Positions 1 through 5,073 of a stretch of 5,073 bases of DNA are shown here, piece after piece. The notes under the pieces are model-generated. The model ran no database searches and was not told the origin of the DNA. It worked only from the letters and a program-made list of their open reading frames with translations. The DNA comes from Deltaproteobacteria bacterium (GTDB lineage Bacteria; Myxococcota; Myxococcia; Myxococcales; 40CM-4-68-19). How positions within the stretch are numbered: position 1 is the stretch's first letter; the number at the start of each line of letters is the position of its first letter. Position numbers and translations under genes: made by a program. Where the stretch lies: the NCBI GenBank assembly GCA_005879095.1, contig VBLM01000574.1, forward strand, positions 1-5,073, written 5' to 3'.

Positions 1-2
1 AA

Positions 3-962
3 CCAGCAAAGCCACGGTCGCGCGCGACGGCAACCGTCACCACCGACGTCGTCAACTCGTGCGTCGATTCGAGCGGCAGGCCGCGCATCGCTGACCCCGG
101 CACCTGCAAGAGCGGTGAACAGCCCCTGTCGTGGAACAAGGCCGGTCCGCAAGGCCCGGAGGGTCAGGCTGGCCCGGCTGGTGCTGATGGCGCCGCCGGC
201 CCGGCGGGTGCGCAGGGCGCAACTGGCCCGCAGGGTCCGCAAGGTCCGCAGGGCGACACCGGTTTGATGGGTCTGCCCGGCCTGCCCGGTCTGCCTGGAG
301 CGACCGGTCCGCAGGGCCCGGCGGGTGCGACTGGCGCGACCGGCGCGCAGGGTCCCGCCGGTGCGACCGGCGCGGCCGGTCCGCAGGGACCGACTGGCGC
401 GACGGGTCCGATGGGCCCCCCTGGTCTGCCCGGTGCCGACGGCGCCGCGGGCGCGCAGGGTCCGGCTGGCCCGGCTGGTCCGGCTGGCGCGACCGGCACC
501 GCCGGCGCGACCGGTACGGCAGGCCCCACCGGTCCGCAGGGTCCTGCTGGTCCGCAAGGCCCGGCCGGGCCGTCCGGCTCCGGTGGCGGCAGCCCGCCCT
601 ACGTCATCTCGAGCATCTCGTCGACCGTGTTCAGCGCGGCGACCGACAGCGAGTGGCACGACGTTCCCGGAGCTTCGGTCTCCTTCTCGGTGGCAGCCGC
701 CAGCCCGGTCGCGCTCACCTGGAACTTCGCCGTTCCGGTGGGCGGACTCGTCTTCATGCGCCTCGCCCTGGATGGCGCTCCGCTCGCGGGATCGCAGGCC
801 TTCATCATGGGCACCAGCTTCATGACCGGCGCGTATCAGGCGACGGCCTCGGGCGGCGCGCACGTCATCTCGCTGCAGTACCAGACCGACAGCGCGTTCT
901 CGTACGACCCGTCGGTCCCGTGGGAATCGGCGGTCCTGCAGGCGCTGGTCTTCGACCAGTAA
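3..962 (+). CDS. Collagen-like surface/secreted protein, 5' partial
   Basis: The frame is open from the left edge to TAA at 960-962, giving 319 visible residues; the start and presumed signal peptide lie outside the window. Residues about 20-45 hold a lead-in segment with Cys20, an R-I pair, Cys35, then E-Q-P-L-S-W-N. I recognise this arrangement from many bacterial collagen-like proteins, where it precedes the collagen stalk. Residues 48-191 are 48 perfect Gly-X-Y triplets. A short Ser/Gly linker follows, then a roughly 120-residue domain rich in alternating hydrophobic/small residues (about 200-319). That domain is probably a beta-sandwich head that trimerises the stalk; this is inference, and I cannot name a family. 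Bacterial collagens of this layout form trimeric fibres at the cell surface or in spore/matrix material. The stalk has no Lys or Arg and only four acidic residues, which is unusual. The next gene is separated by a spacer with its own possible promoter, so this gene is probably transcribed separately. The collagen assignment is firm; localisation and role are not. Confidence 0.9.
   Translation, partial: PAKPRSRATATVTTDVVNSCVDSSGRPRIADPGTCKSGEQPLSWNKAGPQGPEGQAGPAGADGAAGPAGAQGATGPQGPQGPQGDTGLMGLPGLPGLPGATGPQGPAGATGATGAQGPAGATGAAGPQGPTGATGPMGPPGLPGADGAAGAQGPAGPAGPAGATGTAGATGTAGPTGPQGPAGPQGPAGPSGSGGGSPPYVISSISSTVFSAATDSEWHDVPGASVSFSVAAASPVALTWNFAVPVGGLVFMRLALDGAPLAGSQAFIMGTSFMTGAYQATASGGAHVISLQYQTDSAFSYDPSVPWESAVLQALVFDQ
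144..575 (+). repeat. Collagen Gly-X-Y repeat region (48 triplets, 9-bp period)
   Basis: A glycine codon occurs every nine bases without interruption for 432 bases. By my count X is proline in 23 of 48 triplets, Y is threonine in 11 and glutamine in 11, and Y is proline in 5. The commonest triplets are GPA (9), GPQ (8) and GAT (8). Inside it, the order GPQ, GPx, GxT, GxM, GxP, GLP appears twice, starting at about 234 and about 378. That is 16 triplets (144 bases) apart and suggests an older segmental duplication within the stalk. Such 9-bp GC-rich repeats are prone to length change by slippage or recombination. Confidence 0.93.
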
Positions 963-972
963 ACGGTACGTC

Positions 973-1001
973 TTGTCGCAGGGCGTGTGGTCCGCTATGG
1001 T
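973..1001 (+). promoter_or_regulatory. Possible sigma70-type promoter for the cyclophilin-era pair
   Basis: TTGTCG (973-978) and TATGGT (996-1001) are separated by exactly 17 bases, which fits housekeeping-sigma spacing. They lie in the only non-coding stretch upstream of the cyclophilin gene. Initiation would fall near 1007-1009 and give a leader of about 25 bases. The hexamers are imperfect and GC-rich genomes yield chance matches, so this is tentative. Confidence 0.35.
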
Positions 1002-1017
1002 CGCGCGCCCTGCGACA
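974..1017. repeat. Perfect 12-bp inverted repeat between the collagen and cyclophilin genes
   Basis: TGTCGCAGGGCG at 974-985 is exactly reverse-complemented by CGCCCTGCGACA at 1006-1017, with a 20-base centre. It lies wholly in the spacer that follows the collagen stop (962). The right arm runs directly into the AGGAGA ribosome-binding site of the cyclophilin gene. No T-run follows, so a classic intrinsic terminator is unlikely. The arms overlap the best -35-like hexamer and the probable transcription start, with the -10-like hexamer in the loop. It could be an operator for a dimeric regulator, or an RNA hairpin on read-through transcripts. The repeat is seen directly; its function is inference. 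Confidence 0.65.
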
Positions 1018-1022
1018 GGAGA
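1017..1022 (+). promoter_or_regulatory. Ribosome binding site that fixes the cyclophilin start at 1033
   Basis: AGGAGA lies 10 bases before ATG 1033. It supports that start over upstream in-frame TTG/ATG codons (for example TTG 973), which would put extra residues ahead of the lipoprotein signal. Its first base is the last base of the inverted-repeat right arm. Confidence 0.65.
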
Positions 1023-1032
1023 CGTTCGCTCC

Positions 1033-1704
1033 ATGAGCCCTCGCACCGCAGTTCTCGTCTTCGCCTGCGCGTCCGCGCTCGCGGGGTGCAAGGAGCAGCC
1101 TGCCCAGGTTCCGCCTCCCGCACCGCTGCCGCCCCAGACAGCGCCGCGGGAGCTCAACGCAAAGGACGTGATCTCCATGGTCAAGCTGCCCGAAGGCACC
1201 GGCGACCTCTACGCCATCTTCCACACCAGCCGCGGCGACATCACCGTCAAGCTGTTCGAGAAGGAAGCGCCCAAGACGGTCCAGAACTTCGTCGGGCTGG
1301 CCACCGGGCAGGCCGACTGGATTGACCCGCGCAACGGCCAGAAGAGCAAGGCCCGGTTGTACGACGGAACGCTGTTTCACCGGGTGATCCCGCAGTTCAT
1401 GATCCAGGGCGGCGACCCGCTCGGCACCGGCACCGGCGGGCCCGGCTACAAGTTCGAAGACGAGTTCTCGAGCGGCAAGAAGTTCGACAAGCCGGGCCTC
1501 TTGGCGATGGCCAACGCCGGACCGAACACCAACGGCTCGCAGTTCTTCATTACCGAGGTGCCGACGCCGCACCTGAACAACCGGCATACCATCTTCGGCG
1601 AGGTGGTGAAGGGCGGCGACCTGGTGCCGCAGATCGCGCGGGCCGGAAACAGCCAGACCCGGCTCGACAAGGTCGACATCGTGCGGTCCGCGAAAGTTCC
1701 TTGA
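1033..1704 (+). CDS. Lipoprotein peptidyl-prolyl cis-trans isomerase, cyclophilin type
   Basis: This 223-residue protein is predicted to catalyse cis-trans isomerisation of Xaa-Pro bonds during folding of envelope proteins. Residues 1-19 form a lipoprotein signal with lipobox L16-A-G-C19. A Pro-rich linker of about 25 residues then leads to a complete cyclophilin domain (about 57-220). The catalytic loop [14 protein letters not shown] (115-128) supplies the counterparts of human CypA Arg55, Phe60 and Gln63 (here R117, F122, Q125). N161, Q170 and F172 in the [13 protein letters not shown] segment match Asn102, Gln111 and Phe113. The cyclosporin-contact Trp121 is replaced by His180, as in many bacterial enzymes with weak drug binding. 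ATG 1033 is chosen because of the AGGAGA site and because it gives a normal-length signal. The stop overlaps the era start by four bases (TTGA). Residue +2 after the lipidated Cys is Lys, which would favour the outer membrane if the E. coli Lol rule holds here. Family assignment is firm; the membrane is inferred. Confidence 0.93.
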   Translation: MSPRTAVLVFACASALAGCKEQPAQVPPPAPLPPQTAPRELNAKDVISMVKLPEGTGDLYAIFHTSRGDITVKLFEKEAPKTVQNFVGLATGQADWIDPRNGQKSKARLYDGTLFHRVIPQFMIQGGDPLGTGTGGPGYKFEDEFSSGKKFDKPGLLAMANAGPNTNGSQFFITEVPTPHLNNRHTIFGEVVKGGDLVPQIARAGNSQTRLDKVDIVRSAKVP

Positions 1705-2577
1705 AAGCAGGTTTCGCGGCGATCGTCGGCCGGCCCAACGTCGGGAAGAGCACGCTGCTCAACCGGCTGGTCGGGCAGAAAGTCGCCATCGTCTCGCCCA
1801 AGCCGCAGACGACGCGCGGCCGCATTCTCGGCGTGGTCACGCGGCCCGACGCGCAAGTCGCGCTCCTCGACACGCCCGGCCTGCATTCCGCGCGCGGCGG
1901 GCTCAACGCGCGCATGGTCCAGAAAGCGCTGCAGACCCTGGCCGACGCGAGCCGGGACGCCGGCCATCGACAGCGGGACGCGCAAGGCGCTCGACCAGGT
2001 GGTGGGCGCGCACAAGCCGACGCTGCTGGTGATCAACAAGATCGACACGCTGCCGCGGCGGGCGCTTCTGCCGCTCATCGATCGCTGGAAGGACCTGCAC
2101 GCCTGGACCGAGATCTATCCGCTCTCGGCGCTGAAGGGCGAGAACGTGGACGGCTTTCTCGACGCGGTGGTCAAATACCTGCCCGAAGGGCCGGCGATGT
2201 TTCCGGCCGACCAGTGGACCGACCGCTCCGAGCGGGACCTGTGCGCGGAGTTGATCCGCGAGCAGATCCTTCGCCAGACGGGGCAGGAAATTCCATACTC
2301 GACGGCGGTCCTGATCGAGGAGTTCGACGAGTCAGAGCGCGCCGTCGGCCCGCGTGGTCTGGTGCGCATCACGGCCACGGTGCTGGTCGAGCGCGACAGC
2401 CAGAAGGCGATCGTGATCGGCAAGCGCGGCTCGCGGCTGAAGGAGATCGGCACGCGCTCTCGGATCGAGATCGAACGGCTCCTCGGCGCGAAGGTCTTCC
2501 TCCAGCTGCACGTCCGGGTCGAACCGGGCTGGACCCAGTCGACGAAGGGGCTCCGGCGGGCGGGGTACGAAGACTGA
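1701..2577 (+). CDS. era: GTPase Era, frame broken near 1950 with a short internal deletion
   Basis: Era binds the 3' end of 16S rRNA and helps mature the 30S subunit; it is usually essential. The TTG start at 1701 overlaps the cyclophilin stop and gives M-K-A-G-F-A-A-I-V before the P-loop, close to the usual N-terminus. The first frame carries G1 GRPNVGKS (residues 10-17), G2 PQTTR (35-39) and G3 DTPG (57-60), then runs to about residue 84 (nt 1950). The protein resumes one frame over, at A-G-T-P-A-I-D-S-G from about 1951. That frame carries G4 NKID (2035-2046), a G5-like S-A-L-K, and the KH RNA-binding domain with GKRG (2419-2430), ending at TGA 2575-2577. Both parts total 292 residues. Compared with the B. 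subtilis and E. coli proteins as I recall them, about eight residues of the hydrophobic strand between G3 and G4 are absent. Missing DNA must be 3n+2 bases, so 23 or 26 fits. As written the gene cannot encode Era; either the sequence is in error or the copy is dead. Its usual partner rnc is not adjacent here. Confidence 0.9.
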
Positions 2578-3003
2578 TCATTTGTCGTTCGGAGGGTGCT
2601 GCTCCGCTGCCGGAACGATCTGCGGCGGACCGCCCTCGACGGGTGGCGGCGCCGGAAGCACCGGGAGGGTCTTGCCTCTCCCCGGCGCCGTCGAGACGAC
2701 GTCGGACGGCGGCCCGGGAGCGCATTTGCTCTCGATGGCGGTGACCTCGCAGTGCTGGTCCGCGCCGCAGAGACCGTCGCAGGGCATTCGCTCGCAAAGG
2801 CCGCTGCGCGGGTTGCAGGTGGTTCCGCTTGCGCACACGGCGTAGCAGCCGCCGGCCTTGCGCTGCAGCGCGGAGGTGCCCATCGCTGCCGCGGTGACCG
2901 TGCTCGCTCCGACCAGCGTGCTCGCGGCACAGCCGGCAAGCAGCATCGAACCGAGGGCAAGGCGGAGCATGGCTGGATGATAACCCCACCGATGTCTGCT
3001 CAT
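2578..3003 (-). CDS. Small lipoprotein with duplicated four-Cys module
   Basis: This 141-residue protein starts at ATG 3003, which directly abuts the stop of the upstream gene (TGA-ATG), implying translational coupling. A second ATG at 2970 is possible but leaves only 13 residues before the lipobox. Residues 1-24 form a signal ending in L-L-A-G-C25. A small-residue segment (26-45) follows, then eight cysteines in two equal modules: C53-x3-C57-x5-C63-x6-C70 and C75-x3-C79-x5-C85-x8-C94. The tail (95-141) is Pro-rich and probably disordered. I recognise no named domain, though C-x3-C-x5-C-x6-C modules with a G-x-x-C-N-x-x-x-G-x-C flavour are frequent in myxobacterial exported proteins. The cysteines would be disulphide-bonded outside the cytoplasm. 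It is the last gene of the minus-strand operon, and its TGA abuts the era TGA head-on. Function unknown. Confidence 0.85.
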   Translation of the reverse strand: MSRHRWGYHPAMLRLALGSMLLAGCAASTLVGASTVTAAAMGTSALQRKAGGCYAVCASGTTCNPRSGLCERMPCDGLCGADQHCEVTAIESKCAPGPPSDVVSTAPGRGKTLPVLPAPPPVEGGPPQIVPAAEQHPPNDK

Positions 3004-3454
3004 TCAAGCTCGCAGGTCGCGATGTCGCCACCGGGTGTAGAGCAGCAGCGCGCCGCCGATGAGCTCGCCCGCGATCACGTATGCGCTCTGGGAAGGCGGG
3101 GAAAAAGAAGGCGAGCCAGATCGATGACTCCGGGTCGGCGTCCGTCACCATCTCGCCGGCGATGTCGAGCGCGAAGTGCGTCACGAGACCGGCGAAGACT
3201 GCCCAGATCCAGGGACGCCGCAGGGCGAGAGCGAGAATCAGCCAGGCCAGCAGGAACAAGCCGGTGTGGCCAAAGGTGCGCGTGCCGGTGATGAGCGGAA
3301 GCTGCCGGTGCATGACCAGCAGCGGCACGTAGAAGAGCGGCTTGTCGATCAAGTCGGGCAACAGGCAGCCCAGGTAGAGCCAGCCGGCCGGCAGCCGTGT
3401 GCGCAGGCTGAACAGCAGCCGGCTCCCGATCCCCAGATGGCCCAGGACGAACAA
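3004..3454 (-). CDS. YdjM/DUF457-like inner-membrane protein, one frameshift
   Basis: The TTG start at 3454 is the first start after an in-frame TAG, three bases beyond the upstream stop. Visible motifs in order are H6-L-G-I-G, L32-P-D-L-I-D37-K-P, G57-T-R-T-F-G-H63-T, and T92-H-F-A-L-D97. They lie between hydrophobic segments at about 27-47, 63-78 and 82-96. This His/Asp layout in a small polytopic protein matches the YdjM-type 'membrane-bound metal-dependent hydrolase' family (PF04307/DUF457), whose activity is poorly established. The frame is lost around 3085-3106, next to GGGG/AAAAA runs (3098-3106). One base over, it continues as S-A-Y-V-I-A-G-E-L-I-G-G-A-L-L-L-Y, a further membrane segment, and a basic tail to TGA at 3004-3006. 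Removing one base gives a 149-residue protein whose stop abuts the next ATG. That fit argues the extra base is an error. Family assignment is moderate; the frameshift is clear. Confidence 0.75.
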
Positions 3455-3457
3455 ACG

Positions 3458-4225
3458 CTAGAAGTCGATGCTGGCCGAGACCACGCCGACCGGGGTGGTC
3501 AGGTCGGTCTTCTTCGGCTGTGCGACGCCGAGCAGGGCCTGCACCTGCACCGTGCGGGTGACCATCCAGGAGACGGCAGGGCCGGCGGTGAGATCGTAGT
3601 CACGCCCGGTCGGGACGGCGCCGACCGTGTTCTCCGTGTCGGAGACTTCCGCCTGCAGCCGCGAGTCGAGGCCGGCGCGGACCGCCTCGTTGAAGCGCCA
3701 GCCGGCGAAGCCCTTGGCCTCGATGTCCTTGCCGCCGCCGCCGCCGGTCTCGACGCCGAAGACGCCGTTCAGGACCAGCTCGAACTTGCCGAATCGGCGG
3801 CCGGCGGCGACGAGCATCTCGATCTCGCCGTTCGAGTCGGTCCTCGGCGCCGACGAGGCGTGCCAGCTGACGGTCTTGAAGCGCACGCCGGCCGAGAGGT
3901 CGATGCCCGCGCTCGACTGAGAAAGGATCTGATACCGCGCGCGGGCGGAGACGCCGCCGCTCGCGCCGATCTGCGTGTAGGCGCCGACGTCGCCGCTGAC
4001 GTTCGCGATCGGCGTCCAGCCCACGCTGCCGCTGATGCCGGAGGTACCCGTGTTGCCGCCGGTCGAGGTGGCATCGCTGCTCGAACCGGTGGCGCCGCCG
4101 GTCACGCGCACGGTGCCCGCATTCGGCACCGCGGGCGAATCGGTCAAGAGCGTGTCGCGATCGAGGCCGTCGGCCCGCGCCGCTCCGGCGGCGAAGGCGA
4201 GAGCGAGGAGGGCGAGACGGCGCAT
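3458..4225 (-). CDS. Outer-membrane beta-barrel-like protein
   Basis: This 255-residue protein has a classic Sec signal: M-R-R, a hydrophobic Leu/Ala core and A16-R-A18 before D19. The mature part starts with a Ser/Thr/Gly-rich segment (about 40-70). It continues with alternating polar/hydrophobic strands such as S-A-R-A-R-Y-Q-I-L, S-A-G-I-D-L-S-A-G-V-R-F and K-F-E-L-V-L-N-G-V-F-G, separated by Gly/Asp-rich turns. It ends in S-A-S-I-D-F, with the terminal Phe typical of barrels inserted by the BAM complex. A run of five glycines sits in one loop. No lipobox or enzyme motif is visible. I infer an 8-12 strand barrel in the outer membrane and recognise no named family. ATG 4225 is supported by a good ribosome-binding site. 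The gene sits 16 bases after the upstream gene and 3 bases before the next, in the same frame as the latter but separated by TAG. Codon use matches the neighbours. Confidence 0.82.
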   Translation of the reverse strand: MRRLALLALAFAAGAARADGLDRDTLLTDSPAVPNAGTVRVTGGATGSSSDATSTGGNTGTSGISGSVGWTPIANVSGDVGAYTQIGASGGVSARARYQILSQSSAGIDLSAGVRFKTVSWHASSAPRTDSNGEIEMLVAAGRRFGKFELVLNGVFGVETGGGGGKDIEAKGFAGWRFNEAVRAGLDSRLQAEVSDTENTVGAVPTGRDYDLTAGPAVSWMVTRTVQVQALLGVAQPKKTDLTTPVGVVSASIDF

Positions 4226-4231
4226 GAGGGC

Positions 4232-4240
4232 TTTCCTTTC
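4232..4240 (-). promoter_or_regulatory. Ribosome binding site of the barrel gene
   Basis: Read on the minus strand this is GAAAGGAAA; its AAGGA core lies 8 bases before ATG 4225. It fits entirely in the 16-base gap after the upstream gene's stop and confirms the start. Confidence 0.6.
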
Positions 4241-4241
4241 G

Positions 4242-5073
4242 TCAGTTCGGAGCGGGGGACTCCACGAGCGCCGACAGGGTGGCGGACGTTCCCCCCGCAG
4301 TCAAGGAGCGCACCTCCCCGCCGGGCTCAACGATGAACAGCCCGGGCGCCGTTCCTTCTTCCAGCTCGGCCTCGAAGATCAGCCGGCCCGCCCTGGTCAC
4401 GCCGCCGAAGTCCTGATCGGCGGCCTTGCGGGTGCCGGTGAGGTCGTCGCCGACCACGCGCTCGCCGCCCCCGCCGAGGGAGACGGTGGAGAGCCAGCCG
4501 CCGGGCTCGGTGGCCTTGGTGCGATAAAAGAGTACCCGATCGCCGGGCAGCTCGGACTCGAAAAGCAGCTCCTGGCCGTGGCCTTCCGAGAGCGTGACCG
4601 CGCCGCCAGCGTCGAGGCGGGCCGACCGCAAGTACGAGCCGGTGAAGTTGTTGGCGGTGTAGACCAGCCGGTCGGAGAACGCGTGCGCGGCGACGACCGT
4701 GTCGGCGCTGAAGTCGTCGAGCACCTGGCCGTCGGCCATCACCCCCGCGCCCTTGACGAAGCCGGCGACGCGGCCGTCGGGCAGCAGCGCCAGCACCTGC
4801 GCGCCGGACAGCAGCGAGACCGGTTTCACGAACAGGTCGAGGCCGACCTTGTCGAATCGGTCGGCGCGAGCGGCCACGACCGTGTTGCCGGAGAGGAGCA
4901 GGCCTTTGCTGCCCGCGCGCGCGAGGACGCCCGCGCCGTCGGCGCCGGCGATGCGCAGCTCCGGCGCGGCGCCGGCGTGGTGGGCGGTGAAGATCAGCTT
5001 TTCGGAGACGACGCCGTGGAAATCGTCGTCGCCGTCGCCGCCGCCGATGGCGAGGTTGGCATTGCCGTCGGCG
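4242..5073 (-). CDS. Exported repeat (propeller-like) protein, C-terminal part
   Basis: The frame is open from the right edge to TGA at 4242-4244, giving about 276 visible residues; the N-terminus is outside. An internal GTG at 4877 is not the start, because coding-like sequence continues upstream of it. A pattern recurs: a basic residue plus a hydrophobic strand (K-L-I-F-T-A near 5000, R-L-V-Y-T-A near 4670, R-V-L-F-Y near 4538, R-L-I-F-E-A near 4385). Each is followed by an acidic/Gly turn, a second strand and a Gly-rich tail. Spacing between the last three is 44 and 51 residues, with a weaker unit between the first two. This resembles WD/ELW-type propeller blades or the tandem 'choice-of-anchor' repeats of secreted proteins in Myxococcota and Planctomycetota. 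No catalytic motif and few cysteines are visible. An Asp-rich D-G-D-D-D near 5022-5036 could bind Ca2+. It is probably extracytoplasmic, judging from the operon. The exact family is not recognised. Confidence 0.7.
   Translation of the reverse strand, partial: ADGNANLAIGGGDGDDDFHGVVSEKLIFTAHHAGAAPELRIAGADGAGVLARAGSKGLLLSGNTVVAARADRFDKVGLDLFVKPVSLLSGAQVLALLPDGRVAGFVKGAGVMADGQVLDDFSADTVVAAHAFSDRLVYTANNFTGSYLRSARLDAGGAVTLSEGHGQELLFESELPGDRVLFYRTKATEPGGWLSTVSLGGGGERVVGDDLTGTRKAADQDFGGVTRAGRLIFEAELEEGTAPGLFIVEPGGEVRSLTAGGTSATLSALVESPAPN

Noticed and set aside
164..529. Minus-strand open frame opposite the collagen stalk, rich in Gly-Pro and Ala-Pro
   Set aside because: It mirrors the 9-bp repeat of the real collagen frame and has no independent start signal or non-repetitive sequence.
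144..575. CRISPR-like or minisatellite array
   Set aside because: The 9-bp periodicity is fully explained by Gly-X-Y coding, and there are no spacers of uniform length.
974..1017. Intrinsic terminator of the collagen gene
   Set aside because: The stem is strong, but the loop is 20 bases and no T-run follows; the right arm leads straight into a Shine-Dalgarno.
1951..2744. Continuation of the era start frame past the break to 2744
   Set aside because: After about 1950 this frame is Arg/Ala/Gly-rich noise, and the true Era sequence lies one frame over, ending at 2577.
2968..2970. Start of the Cys-module lipoprotein at ATG 2970
   Set aside because: It would leave only 13 residues before the lipidated Cys. 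ATG 3003 abuts the upstream stop and gives a 24-residue signal, although 2970 cannot be fully excluded.
2369..3085. Continuation of the YdjM-like start frame down to 2369
   Set aside because: It would run out of frame through the lipoprotein gene and antisense to era with an Arg-rich product. The adjacent frame gives a coherent end at 3004.
3176..4336. Long plus-strand open frame (386 codons) opposite the minus operon
   Set aside because: Its product is Arg/Ala/Gly/Asp-rich with no motif, while the opposite strand has a signal peptide, a barrel end and a ribosome-binding site. Long antisense frames are expected at this GC content.
4875..4877. GTG 4877 as the start of the repeat protein
   Set aside because: The frame stays open to the window edge with another recognisable repeat strand (K-L-I-F-T-A) upstream, so the gene is truncated by the window.

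Overview
The window looks like chromosomal DNA of a GC-rich Gram-negative bacterium. The most likely source is a Myxococcota-type (old 'deltaproteobacterial') lineage. This is inference from four things: strong G/C bias at third codon positions, two lipoproteins, an outer-membrane barrel with a C-terminal Phe, and a Cys-module lipoprotein of the style common in that phylum. No marker in the window fixes the taxon. There are no RNA genes, insertion sequences or CRISPR arrays, and coding density is very high, with no gene-free stretch longer than about 70 bases.

Plus strand, left half. The window opens inside a collagen-like secreted protein (3-962, 5' end missing). It has a Cys...Cys...Ser-Trp-Asn lead-in segment, 48 uninterrupted Gly-X-Y triplets and a beta-rich C-terminal head. 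After a 70-base spacer holding a possible promoter embedded in a perfect 12-bp inverted repeat comes a lipoprotein cyclophilin (1033-1704). Its stop overlaps a TTG start of the GTPase gene era (1701-2577). Era is recognisable end to end (G1-G5 motifs and KH domain), but its frame is broken near 1950 and about eight residues of a core strand are missing.

Minus strand, right half. Four genes read leftward with junctions of 16, 3 and 0 bases, so they are almost surely one transcript entering from the right edge. In order of transcription they are: the C-terminal part of an exported repeat protein with propeller-like repeats (4242 to the edge), an outer-membrane beta-barrel-like protein with a signal peptide (3458-4225), a small polytopic membrane protein resembling the YdjM/DUF457 family (3004-3454, one frameshift at a homopolymer), and a small lipoprotein with a duplicated four-Cys module (2578-3003). 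All four are envelope proteins, so the group may form one envelope-located module of unknown function. The operon ends directly against era: the two convergent stop codons together form TGATCA, leaving no intergenic base.

Two independent frameshifts in 5 kb, one in an essential GTPase and one at a homopolymer, suggest consensus errors in the assembly, though real lesions cannot be excluded. No clearly new defence or mobile system is visible. The most original items are the envelope operon, the inverted repeat over the cyclophilin promoter region and the charge-poor collagen.
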